Notes: generated by a model not told the origin, from the sequence alone. A stretch of DNA of 64,000 nt from Methylophilaceae bacterium (GCA_013141125.1 JABFRO010000001.1:558001-622000), one strand, 5' to 3'; positions 19,448-29,280 are shown, numbered from the stretch's first letter. Made by a program: numbers and translations.

Positions 19448-20227
19448 CTATGCTGCAAGCGTCAAGGTCTGCCGCACCCGCTCAAACAAGCACACCGCCG
19501 CCGCCGCCGCCGCATTCAATGATTCCACCTTGCCCGGCATGGGGATATGCACACAGCGGCTGGCAGCATTCAATAAGGCATCACTCAGGCCAGCGCCTTC
19601 ATTGCCTATCATGAAGGCCACCGCGCCGGTTAAATCCTGCTGATACAGCGATTCACCTTGCAGCGTGGTAGCAAACGTTTGCCCGTCAAAATTATCAACC
19701 ACGTTCAATAAATTGGCGCGTTCAATAATCGGCAACACAAAATGCGCGCCCTGCCCGCCGCGCAAGGCTTTGGGCGACCAGGCTTCGGCACAGCCTTCGG
19801 ATAAATAAACCAGCTCCACACCCGCCGCCGCCGCATTGCGCAACAAACTGCCTAAATTGCCCGGGTCTTGTATGTTTTCCAGCATCAACACAAATTGCGG
19901 CTGTTCCGGGCCAAGCAACACCGGCGTATCCACCAGCGCCAGCAAACCGGTAGGCGTAGCCACCGGTGACACCGCCGCAAACATGCTGCTGGGAAAGCTT
20001 ACTATCGTGGTATCACTCAGGCGATCGAGTAAATTCAACACATCCAGCGCGCAATCGCCATCATTCACCACCAACAGCTCTGGCAGACCAAAAGTATCGG
20101 CATAAGCCTCAATCAAATGCGCCCCATCCAGCAACACTTTGCCCGCCAGCCTGCGCTCACGCGAAGAACTGCTGATGTTTTTAATTTTTTTGAATAAAGG
20201 ATTATCGCGTGAGGAAATGTGTTTCAT
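19448..20227 (-). CDS. TrmH/SpoU-family RNA 2'-O-methyltransferase
   Basis: About 259 residues from the ATG at 20227; a TTG 12 bases upstream is possible. The SpoU motifs are complete: motif 1 ENIQDPGNLGSLLRNAAAAG, motif 2 FMIGNEGAGLS and motif 3 IPMPGKVESLNAAAAAA. They build the trefoil-knot SAM site. The N-terminal segment (ISSRDNPLFKKIKNI) is the substrate-binding L30-like domain of rRNA methyltransferases. The target base in rRNA or tRNA is not predictable here. The last residues run to within a few bases of the shared terminator. Confidence 0.88.
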   Translation of the reverse strand: MKHISSRDNPLFKKIKNISSSSRERRLAGKVLLDGAHLIEAYADTFGLPELLVVNDGDCALDVLNLLDRLSDTTIVSFPSSMFAAVSPVATPTGLLALVDTPVLLGPEQPQFVLMLENIQDPGNLGSLLRNAAAAGVELVYLSEGCAEAWSPKALRGGQGAHFVLPIIERANLLNVVDNFDGQTFATTLQGESLYQQDLTGAVAFMIGNEGAGLSDALLNAASRCVHIPMPGKVESLNAAAAAAVCLFERVRQTLTLAA

Positions 20228-20297
20228 GAAGGCTTTCAATTCAGATTAACAAGGTTTGTTTTTAAAGTTTTTTAGAGCGAAGAAGTGCAGCGCATTG

Positions 20298-20323
20298 CGC
20301 CGTAGGCAAGTTTACATACGGCG
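20298..20323. repeat. Short intergenic palindrome
   Basis: CGCCGTA / TACGGCG with a 12-base spacer, in sequence resembling dispersed GCGCATTGCGCCGTA repeats of proteobacteria. It lies between the RNA methyltransferase and brnA-like genes; no function can be assigned. Confidence 0.35.
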
Positions 20324-20420
20324 AATAACGCTACCTGATTTAGTCCCCCAAAACTCCTGGCTGCCCACCACTGCCAATAAGGAAAATTTGGGGAACAAAA
20401 TAGCCCTTTTGATGAATGCC

Positions 20421-20645
20421 TTAAGACGATGTTTGCCAGGAGATGTCAATTTTTCTGTGGCTGGATACACAGTCTCGCAGATAAAAATTTATCAGGCTCT
20501 GATAGGGGACACCTTTTTCATCGGCCATTTGTTTGAAATAGCTAATAACATCTTCACTCAATCTCATGGTGACAGATTTTTTGAGTTTGGCCGCGTAAGG
20601 ATTTTTACGGAACTTCATTTTTAACAGGTCGTATTCGGTTTTCAT
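20421..20645 (-). CDS. BrnA/CopG-family antitoxin (orphan)
   Basis: 74 residues. The C-terminal two-thirds is a ribbon-helix-helix fold of the BrnA/CopG antitoxin type (VTMRLSEDVISYFKQMADEK, then VPYQSLINFYLRDC). In typical brnT-brnA operons the toxin gene lies just upstream and overlaps the antitoxin by 4 bases. Here only a short toxin C-terminus precedes it, overlapping by ATGA. The protein should bind DNA and autoregulate; with no partner it may be a relic or act on toxins elsewhere. Confidence 0.75.
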   Translation of the reverse strand: MKTEYDLLKMKFRKNPYAAKLKKSVTMRLSEDVISYFKQMADEKGVPYQSLINFYLRDCVSSHRKIDISWQTSS

Positions 20646-20752
20646 GGCGTTATTCTTTGATAATAATGGCTTTCAATCTTTGTGGCTTTTCTTGCTGATA
20701 AGAGGTGGCGCAAGGTGCTGCGCTTACCATCACCCTGCGATACTCTTACGCT
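20642..20752 (-). pseudogene. BrnT toxin remnant (C-terminal fragment)
   Basis: Thirty-six codons upstream of and overlapping the antitoxin start (ATGA) read ...LLSARKATKIESHYYQRITP. The segment SARKATK is the characteristic end of BrnT RNase toxins. The frame is closed by a stop at 20753-20755, and the rest of the toxin is missing because the 3' end of the giant envelope gene (stop at 20746) occupies that place. The about 16 codons before LLSARK do not resemble BrnT. Read as a deletion scar, which is inference. Confidence 0.5.
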
Positions 20753-23700
20753 TCACCAGAGTTTTTCATTATCACTTTCTTCTCAACCACCGCACGCGGC
20801 GGTGATTTTTTCCAATAGCCGCCGGTGCTATAGCAATCCCAGCCCCAGCGTACCCAGTTCAGTAATGACCAAGCCAGCCACAGTGCCCATAGCAGCATTA
20901 ACCCACGATAGAACATGACGGAAATTGTCACTGCCCAGGCTTGGGGTAATAGGCTGGCGCTGCGATCCAGATACCAGTTGAGCAGCCCGGCGTGTGAGCC
21001 ATTGCCGGCGATTTGCATGTCGGGTTGCCCCAGCAGGCCTTGCCACACGGCGGCGAACAAAGCCAGCATGGCGGCAAATGTCCACAATGCCAGCAATACT
21101 TGCATGAGGTTGAATGCCGCGCCACTGCGTGTTTCGCCCCAGGTTTTGCGCGCGGCCAGCACAAAGAACCAGCCTGCGATCAAAATCACGGCAATCAGGC
21201 TGGATTGGGTCAAGCCAAGGCCGAGCAGAAACCATGCAGCAAAACCCAACGGTGTGTGCAAAGACGTATTTTGCAGGCGGCGACCCAGCACAAACGTCAA
21301 GCCGGTAAGCACCACAAATACGCCCCAGAACAGCACCGCCGGCCCCATGCGCGAGCCGCCTACCAGCAATAACCAGCGGTCTTCCGGTAGTGCCAGATGC
21401 AGCGCCACATTGACCCCGGGTGCGCCTATATCCAGCGCCGAGGTGTTGAACAATGTGGTTAAACCGCGCGGCTCGCGCCAGATAATTTCAATGTTTTGCG
21501 CGCCGGGGGTCAGCGGCAAATACAACTCGGCCATGGCTTTGCCTGCTGCATTTTCCAATCTGGCCGCTTCTTCGCGGCCATTGATTTTGACGCTTTGTAA
21601 TAGTGCATTGGCAGGCAATTTAATCACATGCTGCCCGCCACGGCTGCTGCGCAAGGCCAGCAATAATCTGACATCGGCGGCACGAATGCCGGGCGTGGTG
21701 TGCAAATCCGCGCTATCCACGGTCAGCGTTTGTCCTGGCACGCCGGCAGGTTTGCTGACTTGGACTGTGGCAGATTCTCCCGGCCACGGTTGCCATTGCG
21801 GTGACCACTCCTGCGCGGCCGATTGTTGATGTATCAATGGAATGCCTTGCAGACTGACATGCCACAAGGTTTCCGCTTTTAATTGCCAGAGCTGAATCTG
21901 ATTATTTTGCAGCGAGGCTTTCAGGGTGAATTGCGGCGCAATTTTGAGCGAACTGCTGAAACTGGCCTCGTTACTTTGCGCCCCCAGATTAATCAGCGCC
22001 TTGCCCTGTTCCACCTTGATGTCGGCGCTCGTCACTGATTCGCCTGCAAGCAAGGGGATTTCCAGCTGCACTGGCGATTTGCCAGGCCCTACGCGCACAA
22101 TATGCGTTTCAATTTGCCATGTTAAACCCAGGCTGATAATGCGTTCCACACGCACAAACGGCGGTAGATTATCCGTAGGCGCGCCGTTATTAGCCTGACT
22201 GGAGTCGGTTTGTTGCAAGCGCGTCAATTGCAGGCTACCGCCGGGAATGCCTTCCTCATTGACACCGCTTAATATCCAGCCCTTTAAATCACTTTCTACG
22301 CGGTGCAAGGGCTGCGGCAGCGAAATCGACACCGTCTGGCTACTCGCCAGCGATGACTCCAGACTGATTTGATGCACGCCTTTTTGCAATAACAGCCATA
22401 GCACGCCATTTTCATCGCGCATCATGGCATGGGCTGGTTTGCCATCCACCGCTACGCGCTGCGGACTCCACTGCCCCGCTCCGCCCGGCAAGGCGATCGC
22501 CGCCGTCTCGGTCAAGTGTGCTTCCAGCCGCAATTGCAGGCTATCGCCAGCGGCTAGCACGCGCATCCGCGCCAGCTCGGCGCAATTGGGCAGACAATCC
22601 GGTGCGGCCAGCAATTTTTCACGCAATTGATTGAGGATATCCTCACTCGGCGTATTAGGCAAAGCAGAACGCGTATCGCCAGCTTCTACTGGCTCGCCCT
22701 GGCTAGTTGCCGCATAAACGTTAGGCACAGAGAACAATAAATATGCAGCTAGCAGCATAGAACTCAAGACGAAACTAGCTAAAGTCGTTTCGTGTCCGGT
22801 TTTTTCTGGCTCAGTTGCGGCTTTAGCAAATGGTCGCAACGATGCAGGCGCTAGCGGCAGGTTGAACAATTTAATTAACAAACTTATCAGCAAAATTAGA
22901 CGCAACGCCGTGATAAAGGCATTGACCGCAGGAGAAATCAGCCATAGCCGAATTTGCTGCGTTTGCTCCACCGGCCCTTTCCAGATCAGTTGATAGCTAT
23001 TCCAGTGCCAGGCGGGCAATCCCGGCCCGGTTTGGGTGATGACATTGGGGTCAATATTTTGCAATTGATAGCTTTGCGTTGCACTTTTGGAAGCAAAAGC
23101 ATAATCACTTTTATTCATACTACGCACACCTGCTCTGGTGTCTTGCGGATTAACCGCTTCTAGCGCCACATCCGTAGCCGCACCGGATTCGGCTTTGTCC
23201 ATCGCCATATTGGCAACCGGCGCAGCCGCTGACATAGTGCTTTGCGCGGCAACTTCAGGTGCCTGTGCATTCAAGCTCCAATAAGGTTTTTCCAGCACCG
23301 GATACAAGGTCTGCCGCACTTGCTGCACGGCAAAAGGCACCAGCACCAACACCACAGCGGCCAAAGCTAACCAGCGATACGTCAGCGCCGCATTGCGTAA
23401 TTGCCCCAACGGCAACACACGTAACAAGGTCAAAACGGCCAGCAGATTCAACCACACCCAGGTGGGCGCATCCGGCACTTGATAAACCAAGACCAGCATC
23501 AATAAAGTAACAAAGCCCCAAACTCTGCCCAGCAAACGGCTCACCACCAGCGCGGTAATCAGCAGCAGAAAAAAATCCAGCAAGGTCCATTGCGCCACCC
23601 AGGAACCGACCGCCCTATCCGCACCGCTGACATGCAGTAGCTGCCAGCCCGGTGGTAGATTCAGCGTCGCGCCCAGCTGATTGACATCCAGCGCCCAGCC

Positions 23701-24996
23701 GGTAGCAGACAAGGTGCGTGTGTTGTCGGCTATACGTGAATCCGCCGTGATTTGCGCGTTGCCCTGCCGGACTTCAATGCCGGAGGTACCTGCTTGCATG
23801 CTGGTTATAAATTGATCCACGCCGGAAATTGCCGCGCGTCCCAGATGTTGTGGTTCGCGCATATCCAGCCGCCAGGCGCGATTAATAGTGCCGCTCAATT
23901 GATCTTGCAGGGTATAGCCGCTGCCGTCAAAATCCAGCCAGATATTGCGCTGCAAAGCCAGTTTATCCGGGGCGGGATCAGGGTTACCCACACGCGTCAC
24001 ATTAAAACGCATGACATCGCCGCGCTTGAGATGATAAGTGGGATATTGCTGCCATGATGGCGGAATCGTAGTTTGCTTGGGATCAACCGCCGTCACGCCC
24101 TGCACCGTGAGCATACGCAACTCATTGTGCGGTTTGAATACCCAGACTTCATCGCTGGGCAGGTTATTGCTTTCATTTTTAGGCAGCGCCAATTGTTTAA
24201 GCGCTTGCTGACTGCGCGCAACTACCTCTATGCTTTCTGTTCCCGGACGCACTTGCACATGCAGCCGGTTTTCCGCATCCAGTCTGGCAGGCAAATTGCT
24301 GTTGATGGCCAGCGGCGTGAAGCCTGCCAATACCGCATTCGGCAAGATTAGCTCCTGGCCTTTGCCGGAGGCAATAATGTCATAACGCGTGGTCACCAGC
24401 ATGGGTACATCGTCATCAAGCAGACGGCTCACATGCAGCTCCAGAGCGCTGCTATTGGCCTCATCTTTTGCAACACGCCCCAGCCATAACCTGCCGGCCT
24501 CATCCGGTGCGGCTTGTGCTACTGCGTTGCCATTAACATTCAAGCTGACCAAGCCCATCACCCGTGGCACGGCTAAATCCTGCGGCAACTCACGCCATAA
24601 AAAATTACCGGAAAGCGTGTAATCGCCAGCGTTCAACAATACTCCGGGCAATCCATCGCGCCCATTTACGGCATGGGCTTTTCCGTTCACCAGCAAACCT
24701 TGTGGCCAATTTTTGGCATCGCCCGGCAATGGTAGCCAGCCATTGACATAAACAGCTGCATCCAGCGAGAATTTGCCGCCTTGCGCATCCAGCGACAAAC
24801 GTAAATTGCCCGGCCATAAACAAATACGTGCTTCGGAATTTGCTGACAGTATTGGGCAAGCCATCACCTCGTTGCCATGCAACACCCAGGGCACCCAGGT
24901 TTTGAGCGGCTCAGGTACTTGATCCCGAGTCAATGGCGCGGCAAGTAAATTTTGAACAAACATTAACGCCAATAGGAACAATGAAAGTTGTTGCAT
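20746..24996 (-). CDS. Giant envelope protein of unknown function (1416 residues)
   Basis: It starts with a signal peptide (about 1-19, ending LLAAP). The layout looks two-fold. A periplasmic beta-rich region (20-470) is followed by a cluster of hydrophobic helices (about 475-570). A further helix pair (about 690-770, ending FSVPNVYAATS) leads to a second long periplasmic beta-rich region (about 780-1220). Five or six helices follow near the C-terminus (about 1230-1385). The tail is cytoplasmic-looking and basic. No catalytic motif or named domain was recognised. It sits 14 bases downstream of the DUF721 gene on the same strand. An envelope-assembly or polysaccharide role is possible but unsupported. 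Confidence 0.7.
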   Translation of the reverse strand: MQQLSLFLLALMFVQNLLAAPLTRDQVPEPLKTWVPWVLHGNEVMACPILSANSEARICLWPGNLRLSLDAQGGKFSLDAAVYVNGWLPLPGDAKNWPQGLLVNGKAHAVNGRDGLPGVLLNAGDYTLSGNFLWRELPQDLAVPRVMGLVSLNVNGNAVAQAAPDEAGRLWLGRVAKDEANSSALELHVSRLLDDDVPMLVTTRYDIIASGKGQELILPNAVLAGFTPLAINSNLPARLDAENRLHVQVRPGTESIEVVARSQQALKQLALPKNESNNLPSDEVWVFKPHNELRMLTVQGVTAVDPKQTTIPPSWQQYPTYHLKRGDVMRFNVTRVGNPDPAPDKLALQRNIWLDFDGSGYTLQDQLSGTINRAWRLDMREPQHLGRAAISGVDQFITSMQAGTSGIEVRQGNAQITADSRIADNTRTLSATGWALDVNQLGATLNLPPGWQLLHVSGADRAVGSWVAQWTLLDFFLLLITALVVSRLLGRVWGFVTLLMLVLVYQVPDAPTWVWLNLLAVLTLLRVLPLGQLRNAALTYRWLALAAVVLVLVPFAVQQVRQTLYPVLEKPYWSLNAQAPEVAAQSTMSAAAPVANMAMDKAESGAATDVALEAVNPQDTRAGVRSMNKSDYAFASKSATQSYQLQNIDPNVITQTGPGLPAWHWNSYQLIWKGPVEQTQQIRLWLISPAVNAFITALRLILLISLLIKLFNLPLAPASLRPFAKAATEPEKTGHETTLASFVLSSMLLAAYLLFSVPNVYAATSQGEPVEAGDTRSALPNTPSEDILNQLREKLLAAPDCLPNCAELARMRVLAAGDSLQLRLEAHLTETAAIALPGGAGQWSPQRVAVDGKPAHAMMRDENGVLWLLLQKGVHQISLESSLASSQTVSISLPQPLHRVESDLKGWILSGVNEEGIPGGSLQLTRLQQTDSSQANNGAPTDNLPPFVRVERIISLGLTWQIETHIVRVGPGKSPVQLEIPLLAGESVTSADIKVEQGKALINLGAQSNEASFSSSLKIAPQFTLKASLQNNQIQLWQLKAETLWHVSLQGIPLIHQQSAAQEWSPQWQPWPGESATVQVSKPAGVPGQTLTVDSADLHTTPGIRAADVRLLLALRSSRGGQHVIKLPANALLQSVKINGREEAARLENAAGKAMAELYLPLTPGAQNIEIIWREPRGLTTLFNTSALDIGAPGVNVALHLALPEDRWLLLVGGSRMGPAVLFWGVFVVLTGLTFVLGRRLQNTSLHTPLGFAAWFLLGLGLTQSSLIAVILIAGWFFVLAARKTWGETRSGAAFNLMQVLLALWTFAAMLALFAAVWQGLLGQPDMQIAGNGSHAGLLNWYLDRSASLLPQAWAVTISVMFYRGLMLLWALWLAWSLLNWVRWGWDCYSTGGYWKKSPPRAVVEKKVIMKNSGEA

Positions 24997-25010
24997 GATT
25001 TAACCTATTT

Positions 25011-25454
25011 TCAAGAGTGGTTAGTAGCCGTATGCCGCGATAGCTTATCCAGCGCTTCACCCAGCGCTGTACCGCTTAATTTACCTGCCAGCTCGCCCAG
25101 TGTTTCCGCCGCTGCCGGGCTGATATAACGCTGTGTTTTCACTGCTTTGCGTGGACTGGATTTGATTTGCATCTGCACACGAATGGTAGTGATTTCCCAG
25201 CCTTGCTTCTGTAATTTAATCAGCAAACCGGGTAATAATAATTTGATTTTGGCTGCGACTGCGCCACTTTCCACAAACACTGTCAAACGCTTGTGATTAA
25301 GCGTACCGGCACGGGTATATGGCTTAAGCGCGGCAGGAATAACCGCGTTCCAGTCTTTTTGCGTAGAACTAAGATTTTCCGCTTGTTCCAGCAAAGCTGT
25401 CAGTTCGCTATTTTCCTTGGGGCTACGTTTAAACAGGGCATTGATGCGACGCAT
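25011..25454 (-). CDS. DUF721/DciA-like protein
   Basis: 147 residues when started at the ATG at 25454, which has AAGGAG 9 bases upstream. An earlier ATG at 25541 would add 29 hydrophobic residues without such a site. The core (YTRAGTLNHKRLTVFVESGAVAAKIKLLLPGLL) fits the DUF721 family. DciA, a member of that family, is the ancestral bacterial loader of the replicative helicase DnaB. The position divergent from secA is the usual betaproteobacterial arrangement. A basic C-terminal region (KSSPRKAVKTQR) could contact DNA. The helicase-loading role is inferred from the family. Confidence 0.75.
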   Translation of the reverse strand: MRRINALFKRSPKENSELTALLEQAENLSSTQKDWNAVIPAALKPYTRAGTLNHKRLTVFVESGAVAAKIKLLLPGLLIKLQKQGWEITTIRVQMQIKSSPRKAVKTQRYISPAAAETLGELAGKLSGTALGEALDKLSRHTATNHS

Positions 25455-25751
25455 GAGTTTTGGGCTCCTTAATTTTTGAAAACGGATTATTGAAAACCAG
25501 TCTTGAAAAGCAAAAAAAACACCCCAAATGAGGTAATTCATAAATCACACGGCTTTATTCAATATATCGTGCGCAACATCACTTCCACGGACGTAAGCTG
25601 AATACCAGCCGGATTATGCTAGAATCAATAAGATAAGTGTAATTCTTTAACTACACTATGTAAGTAATTAACCGCGTGTAATTAACAGCGTAATTAACTG
25701 CCAGTACACTAGCGCTCAAAATCAACTAATTTTACAACATCAACCTAGAGG

Positions 25752-25769
25752 TTTCCGCTAACGCGGAAA
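25752..25769 (+). promoter_or_regulatory. Hairpin in the secA leader
   Basis: A perfect 7-bp stem TTTCCGC / GCGGAAA with loop TAAC ends 14 bases before the secA ATG. No strong Shine-Dalgarno sequence lies between it and the start. There is no secM-like gene upstream. It could regulate secA translation, but this is inference from position. Confidence 0.4.
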
Positions 25770-25783
25770 GTCGGTGTCACTTC

Positions 25784-28510
25784 ATGATTTCCAAGTTATT
25801 CAGAAAAATATTCGGTAGCCGTAACGACAGACTGGTCAAACAATACTCGCAAACCGTGCACGTTATCAATGGCTTGGAAAGTGCTATTCAAGCGCTAAGC
25901 GATGAACAATTGCGTGCCAAAACCGAAGAGTTCAAACAACGTTACCAGGCCGGCGAAACGCTGGATCAATTACTGCCCGAAGCCTTTGCCGTGGTACGTG
26001 AAGGGGGTAAGCGCGTGCTGGAAATGCGCCATTTTGATGTGCAGCTGATAGGCGGCATGGTGTTACATGCTGGCAAAATCGGCGAAATGCGCACTGGCGA
26101 AGGTAAAACCCTGGTTGCCACCTTGCCCACCTACCTTAACGCGCTCTCCGGCAAAGGTGTGCATGTAATTACCGTCAATGATTATCTGGCCAAGCGTGAT
26201 GCCGAATGGATGGCGCGGCTATACAATTTTCTGGGTTTGACGGTTGGTATCAATCTTTCACAAATGCCGCATGATGAAAAACAAATGGCCTACGCCGCTG
26301 ACATTACTTACGGCACCAATAACGAATTTGGCTTTGATTATCTGCGCGACAACATGGTGCACACTAAAGAGGAACGTGTTCAGCGCGGCCTGAATTACGC
26401 ATTGATCGATGAAGTCGATTCCATTTTGATTGACGAGGCACGTACACCATTGATTATTTCCGGTCAGGCGGATGACAGTGTTAATGTTTATGCGCAAATG
26501 ACCAGCCTCGCCGCCGAACTCACACGGCAGGCAGAAGAAGAAGGTGCAGGCGATTATTGGGTTGATGAAAAATCGCATCAGGTTTTACTTTCAGAGCAAG
26601 GCCATGAGCATGCGGAAACGCTGTTAAGTCAATCAGGATTATTACCTGAAGGCGGTAATTTATATGATGCCGCCAGTATTTCTTTGGTGCATCATTTGTA
26701 TGCAGCGCTGCGTGCCAAAGCGCTGTTTCATCGCGATCAGCATTATGTAGTACGCGATGGTGAAATCATTATTGTCGATGAATTCTCCGGCCGCATGATG
26801 CCAGGAAGGCGCTGGTCGGATGGTTTGCACCAAGCCGTTGAGGCCAAGGAAGGCGTGGCGATTCAAAAAGAAAATCAAACACTGGCTTCCATCACTTTCC
26901 AGAACTATTTCCGCATGTATGCCAAGCTTTCTGGCATGACCGGCACTGCCGACACCGAGGCCTTTGAATTCAATCAAATTTATGGCCTGGAAACTGTGGT
27001 AGTGCCAACCCACCGCAACATGCAGCGCAAAGACCAAATGGACAAGGTGTATCGCACCGCCAATGAAAAATATCTGGCGGTAATTGAAGACATCAAGGAT
27101 TGCCAATCACGCGGACAGCCTGTGCTGGTCGGTACCACCTCGATTGAAAACTCGGAATTGATATCCACATTACTCGATAAAGCCAATCTGCCGCATCAAG
27201 TATTAAATGCCAAACAGCATGAGCGCGAAGCCCACATCATTGTGCAAGCAGGTCGTCCCGGCGTGATTACCATCGCCACCAATATGGCCGGACGCGGTAC
27301 CGATATTGTACTGGGCGGCAACCCCGAGCCTGAAATTGCGCAGGTGCGCAACAATGCTGCACTTTCCGATACTGAAAAAGAAGCCCAGGTTGCGGCGATT
27401 AAAGCCGATTGGCAACAACAGCATAATGCGGTATTGGCTGCCGGCGGCTTGCATATTATCGGCACCGAGCGCCATGAATCACGCCGCGTTGATAACCAGT
27501 TACGCGGTCGTTCCGGCCGTCAGGGCGACCCTGGCTCCAGCCGTTTTTATCTATCGCTGGAAGATCAATTGTTACGTATATTTGCCTCTGATCGCGTTTC
27601 GGCCATTATGGAACGCCTCAAAATGCCGGAAGGTGAAGCCATTGAGCATCCATGGGTTACGCGCGCCATCGAAAATGCGCAGCGCAAGGTAGAAGGCCGC
27701 AACTTTGACATTCGCAAACAATTGCTGGAATACGATGATGTCTCCAATGATCAACGCAAAGTCATCTATCAGCAACGCAATGAATTGTTGGAAGCCACGG
27801 ATGTAAAGGACACCGTCGCCGCCATCCGCAAGGATGTGCTGGAAACCATTTTCGTCAGCTATATTCCTACCGGCAGTATTGAAGAGCAATGGGATGTGTC
27901 AGGCCTGGAAACCGCTTTATTGGCCGATACCGGTCTGGATTTACCGCTGCAAAAAATGCTGACCGATAATCCTGATCTACACGAAGAAACACTGCGCGAA
28001 AACATTCTGGCAGCGACTGAAACGGCCTATGCCGCCAAAGAGGAGTTAGCCAGTGCGGATGTCATGCGCCAATTCGAGCGTGCCATCATGCTGCAAAGCC
28101 TGGATAATCATTGGCGTGAACACCTGGCAGGGCTGGATCATTTACGTCAGGGCATTCATTTACGCTCCTATGCGCAAAAAAATCCCAAGCAGGAATACAA
28201 ACGCGAAGCCTACGAACTATTCACCGCGCTGCTGGAAACCGTCAAACGCGAAGTTACTCAAGTCACCATGCTGGTACAAGTGAAAAATGAAGCCGATGTT
28301 GAAAGCGTAGAAAGACCGGTTGAATTGGAAAACGTACAATATCAGCACGCTGGTTACGATGAAGCTTTGGGCACAAACCCTATTGCTGAAACCGGTGAGG
28401 CCTCATCTGCACCACCGTTGGCGCGCGCCGATATTAAAGTGGGGCGCAATGACCCCTGCCCCTGCGGTTCGGGCAAGAAATACAAGCAGTGTCATGGCAA
28501 ATTGAGCTAA
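25784..28510 (+). CDS. secA: Preprotein translocase ATPase SecA
   Basis: 908 residues. SecA is the motor that drives unfolded preproteins through SecYEG. Visible motifs are the Walker [12 protein letters not shown] (105-109), the DEAD-like [13 protein letters not shown], the preprotein cross-linking region, NBD2 ([37 protein letters not shown]) and the scaffold and wing regions. The C-terminal zinc-binding SEC-C tail is [14 protein letters not shown] (about 892-905), used for SecB and lipid binding. Length and order are normal. It is a monocistronic unit closed by a terminator at 28592. Confidence 0.97.
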   Translation: MISKLFRKIFGSRNDRLVKQYSQTVHVINGLESAIQALSDEQLRAKTEEFKQRYQAGETLDQLLPEAFAVVREGGKRVLEMRHFDVQLIGGMVLHAGKIGEMRTGEGKTLVATLPTYLNALSGKGVHVITVNDYLAKRDAEWMARLYNFLGLTVGINLSQMPHDEKQMAYAADITYGTNNEFGFDYLRDNMVHTKEERVQRGLNYALIDEVDSILIDEARTPLIISGQADDSVNVYAQMTSLAAELTRQAEEEGAGDYWVDEKSHQVLLSEQGHEHAETLLSQSGLLPEGGNLYDAASISLVHHLYAALRAKALFHRDQHYVVRDGEIIIVDEFSGRMMPGRRWSDGLHQAVEAKEGVAIQKENQTLASITFQNYFRMYAKLSGMTGTADTEAFEFNQIYGLETVVVPTHRNMQRKDQMDKVYRTANEKYLAVIEDIKDCQSRGQPVLVGTTSIENSELISTLLDKANLPHQVLNAKQHEREAHIIVQAGRPGVITIATNMAGRGTDIVLGGNPEPEIAQVRNNAALSDTEKEAQVAAIKADWQQQHNAVLAAGGLHIIGTERHESRRVDNQLRGRSGRQGDPGSSRFYLSLEDQLLRIFASDRVSAIMERLKMPEGEAIEHPWVTRAIENAQRKVEGRNFDIRKQLLEYDDVSNDQRKVIYQQRNELLEATDVKDTVAAIRKDVLETIFVSYIPTGSIEEQWDVSGLETALLADTGLDLPLQKMLTDNPDLHEETLRENILAATETAYAAKEELASADVMRQFERAIMLQSLDNHWREHLAGLDHLRQGIHLRSYAQKNPKQEYKREAYELFTALLETVKREVTQVTMLVQVKNEADVESVERPVELENVQYQHAGYDEALGTNPIAETGEASSAPPLARADIKVGRNDPCPCGSGKKYKQCHGKLS

Positions 28511-28591
28511 ACGGGGCCATTCAGGATAGGATTACTACTCATAAGCCTAGTTTCAAACCTACCCCCTTGAATTGATTTCCTGAATAGTCCC

Positions 28592-28630
28592 AATGAGCGA
28601 TGCGCAATCTCCGGCATCGCTCATTTTTTT
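28592..28630 (+). terminator. secA terminator
   Basis: A 12-bp stem AATGAGCGATGC / GCATCGCTCATT with a 10-base loop is followed by TTTTT. Confidence 0.9.
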
Positions 28631-28674
28631 CACATTTTTACTGGCGTTACGCACCTTCATTTATCCGCAGTTGG

Positions 28675-28822
28675 CGCAGATTCACGCAGATTAAAGACCA
28701 GGCGTTTGTACTCCATGTGCGGCGTGCCACAGTTAGCCACGCACCGCCATTACAGCAGCAATAACAACGTAAGTCTATGCATCCTATTTTTGAATATCAA
28801 CGTCTATCTGCGTGAATCTGCG
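28675..28822. repeat. Inverted repeat with 17-bp arms
   Basis: CGCAGATTCACGCAGAT at 28675-28691 and its exact reverse complement at 28806-28822, about 115 bases apart. The outer flanks ATCCGCAG / CTGCGGAT also pair. No open reading frame lies between the arms. Similar GCGCAGATTxACGCAGAT strings occur as dispersed repeats in various bacteria, so this may be a small mobile or palindromic element. Confidence 0.55.
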
Positions 28823-28932
28823 GATCGTGTTTTTCATGGGGTTTGCGTAACATCAGATTTTTAATCTCGACAAAACGACAACTTTTATTCGCTGTCATTT
28901 TTCAAAAATGTATGAATAAATCACCCAAACCC

Positions 28933-29057
28933 TTAAGGAAACGCTGATTTATTCACTTTTGTTATTTCGATCGAGTGAGGAGTCTTTACTAATCAATTAA
29001 TTAATTAATTAGATTTCTAGCTTTGCTCGATATGACAATAAATCAACATTTCCCTAA
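28933..29057. mobile_element. MITE-like element with terminal inverted repeats
   Basis: The left end TTAAGGAAACGCTGATTTAT and the right end (reverse complement TTAGGGAAATGTTGATTTAT) match at 16 of 20 positions, enclosing 125 bp with no gene. TCGAG / CTCGA also pair inward. An AATT microrepeat is at the centre. The left-end sequence CGCTGATTTATTCACTTTTGT recurs near 51110. Size, ends and recurrence fit a non-autonomous insertion element. Confidence 0.6.
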
Positions 29058-29062
29058 ACCAA

Positions 29063-29179
29063 TCATTCATTTGCCCTGCGTGATGCAATCATCTGGTTCA
29101 TTTGTTCGATGGTGACAGGCACACCTGGTTTGCGTAGTAAACCTTTAAGCTTTTGAGCTGGGCTGAAAGCGGCAACCAT
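29063..29179 (-). pseudogene. AbrB/MazE-type antitoxin tail fragment
   Basis: A 38-residue frame (ATG at 29179) contains LLRKPGVPVTIEQMNQMIAS, which looks like the C-terminal partner-binding tail of SpoVT/AbrB-type VapB antitoxins. The DNA-binding beta-hairpin that should precede it is missing, and no toxin gene is near. It ends 6 bases from the MITE-like element. Probably a relic; low certainty because it is short. Confidence 0.35.
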
Positions 29180-29280
29180 TAAAAACGCGCCGCTAGCAGT
29201 CGCTACAAATATTGTGCAAGAGATAACAAGATGGCAAATTCATTATTTGTGCCAGTGGCTGAGCAGCGTGAAAATTGTGC

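Noticed and set aside
25011-25541. SecM-like secretion monitor upstream of secA
   Set aside because: The gene is on the opposite strand and matches DUF721/DciA; no arrest motif is seen.
28994-29010. AATTAATTAATTAATT microrepeat as origin or CRISPR-like repeat
   Set aside because: Only a 4-base simple repeat inside the MITE-like element; no spacers, DnaA boxes or cas genes.
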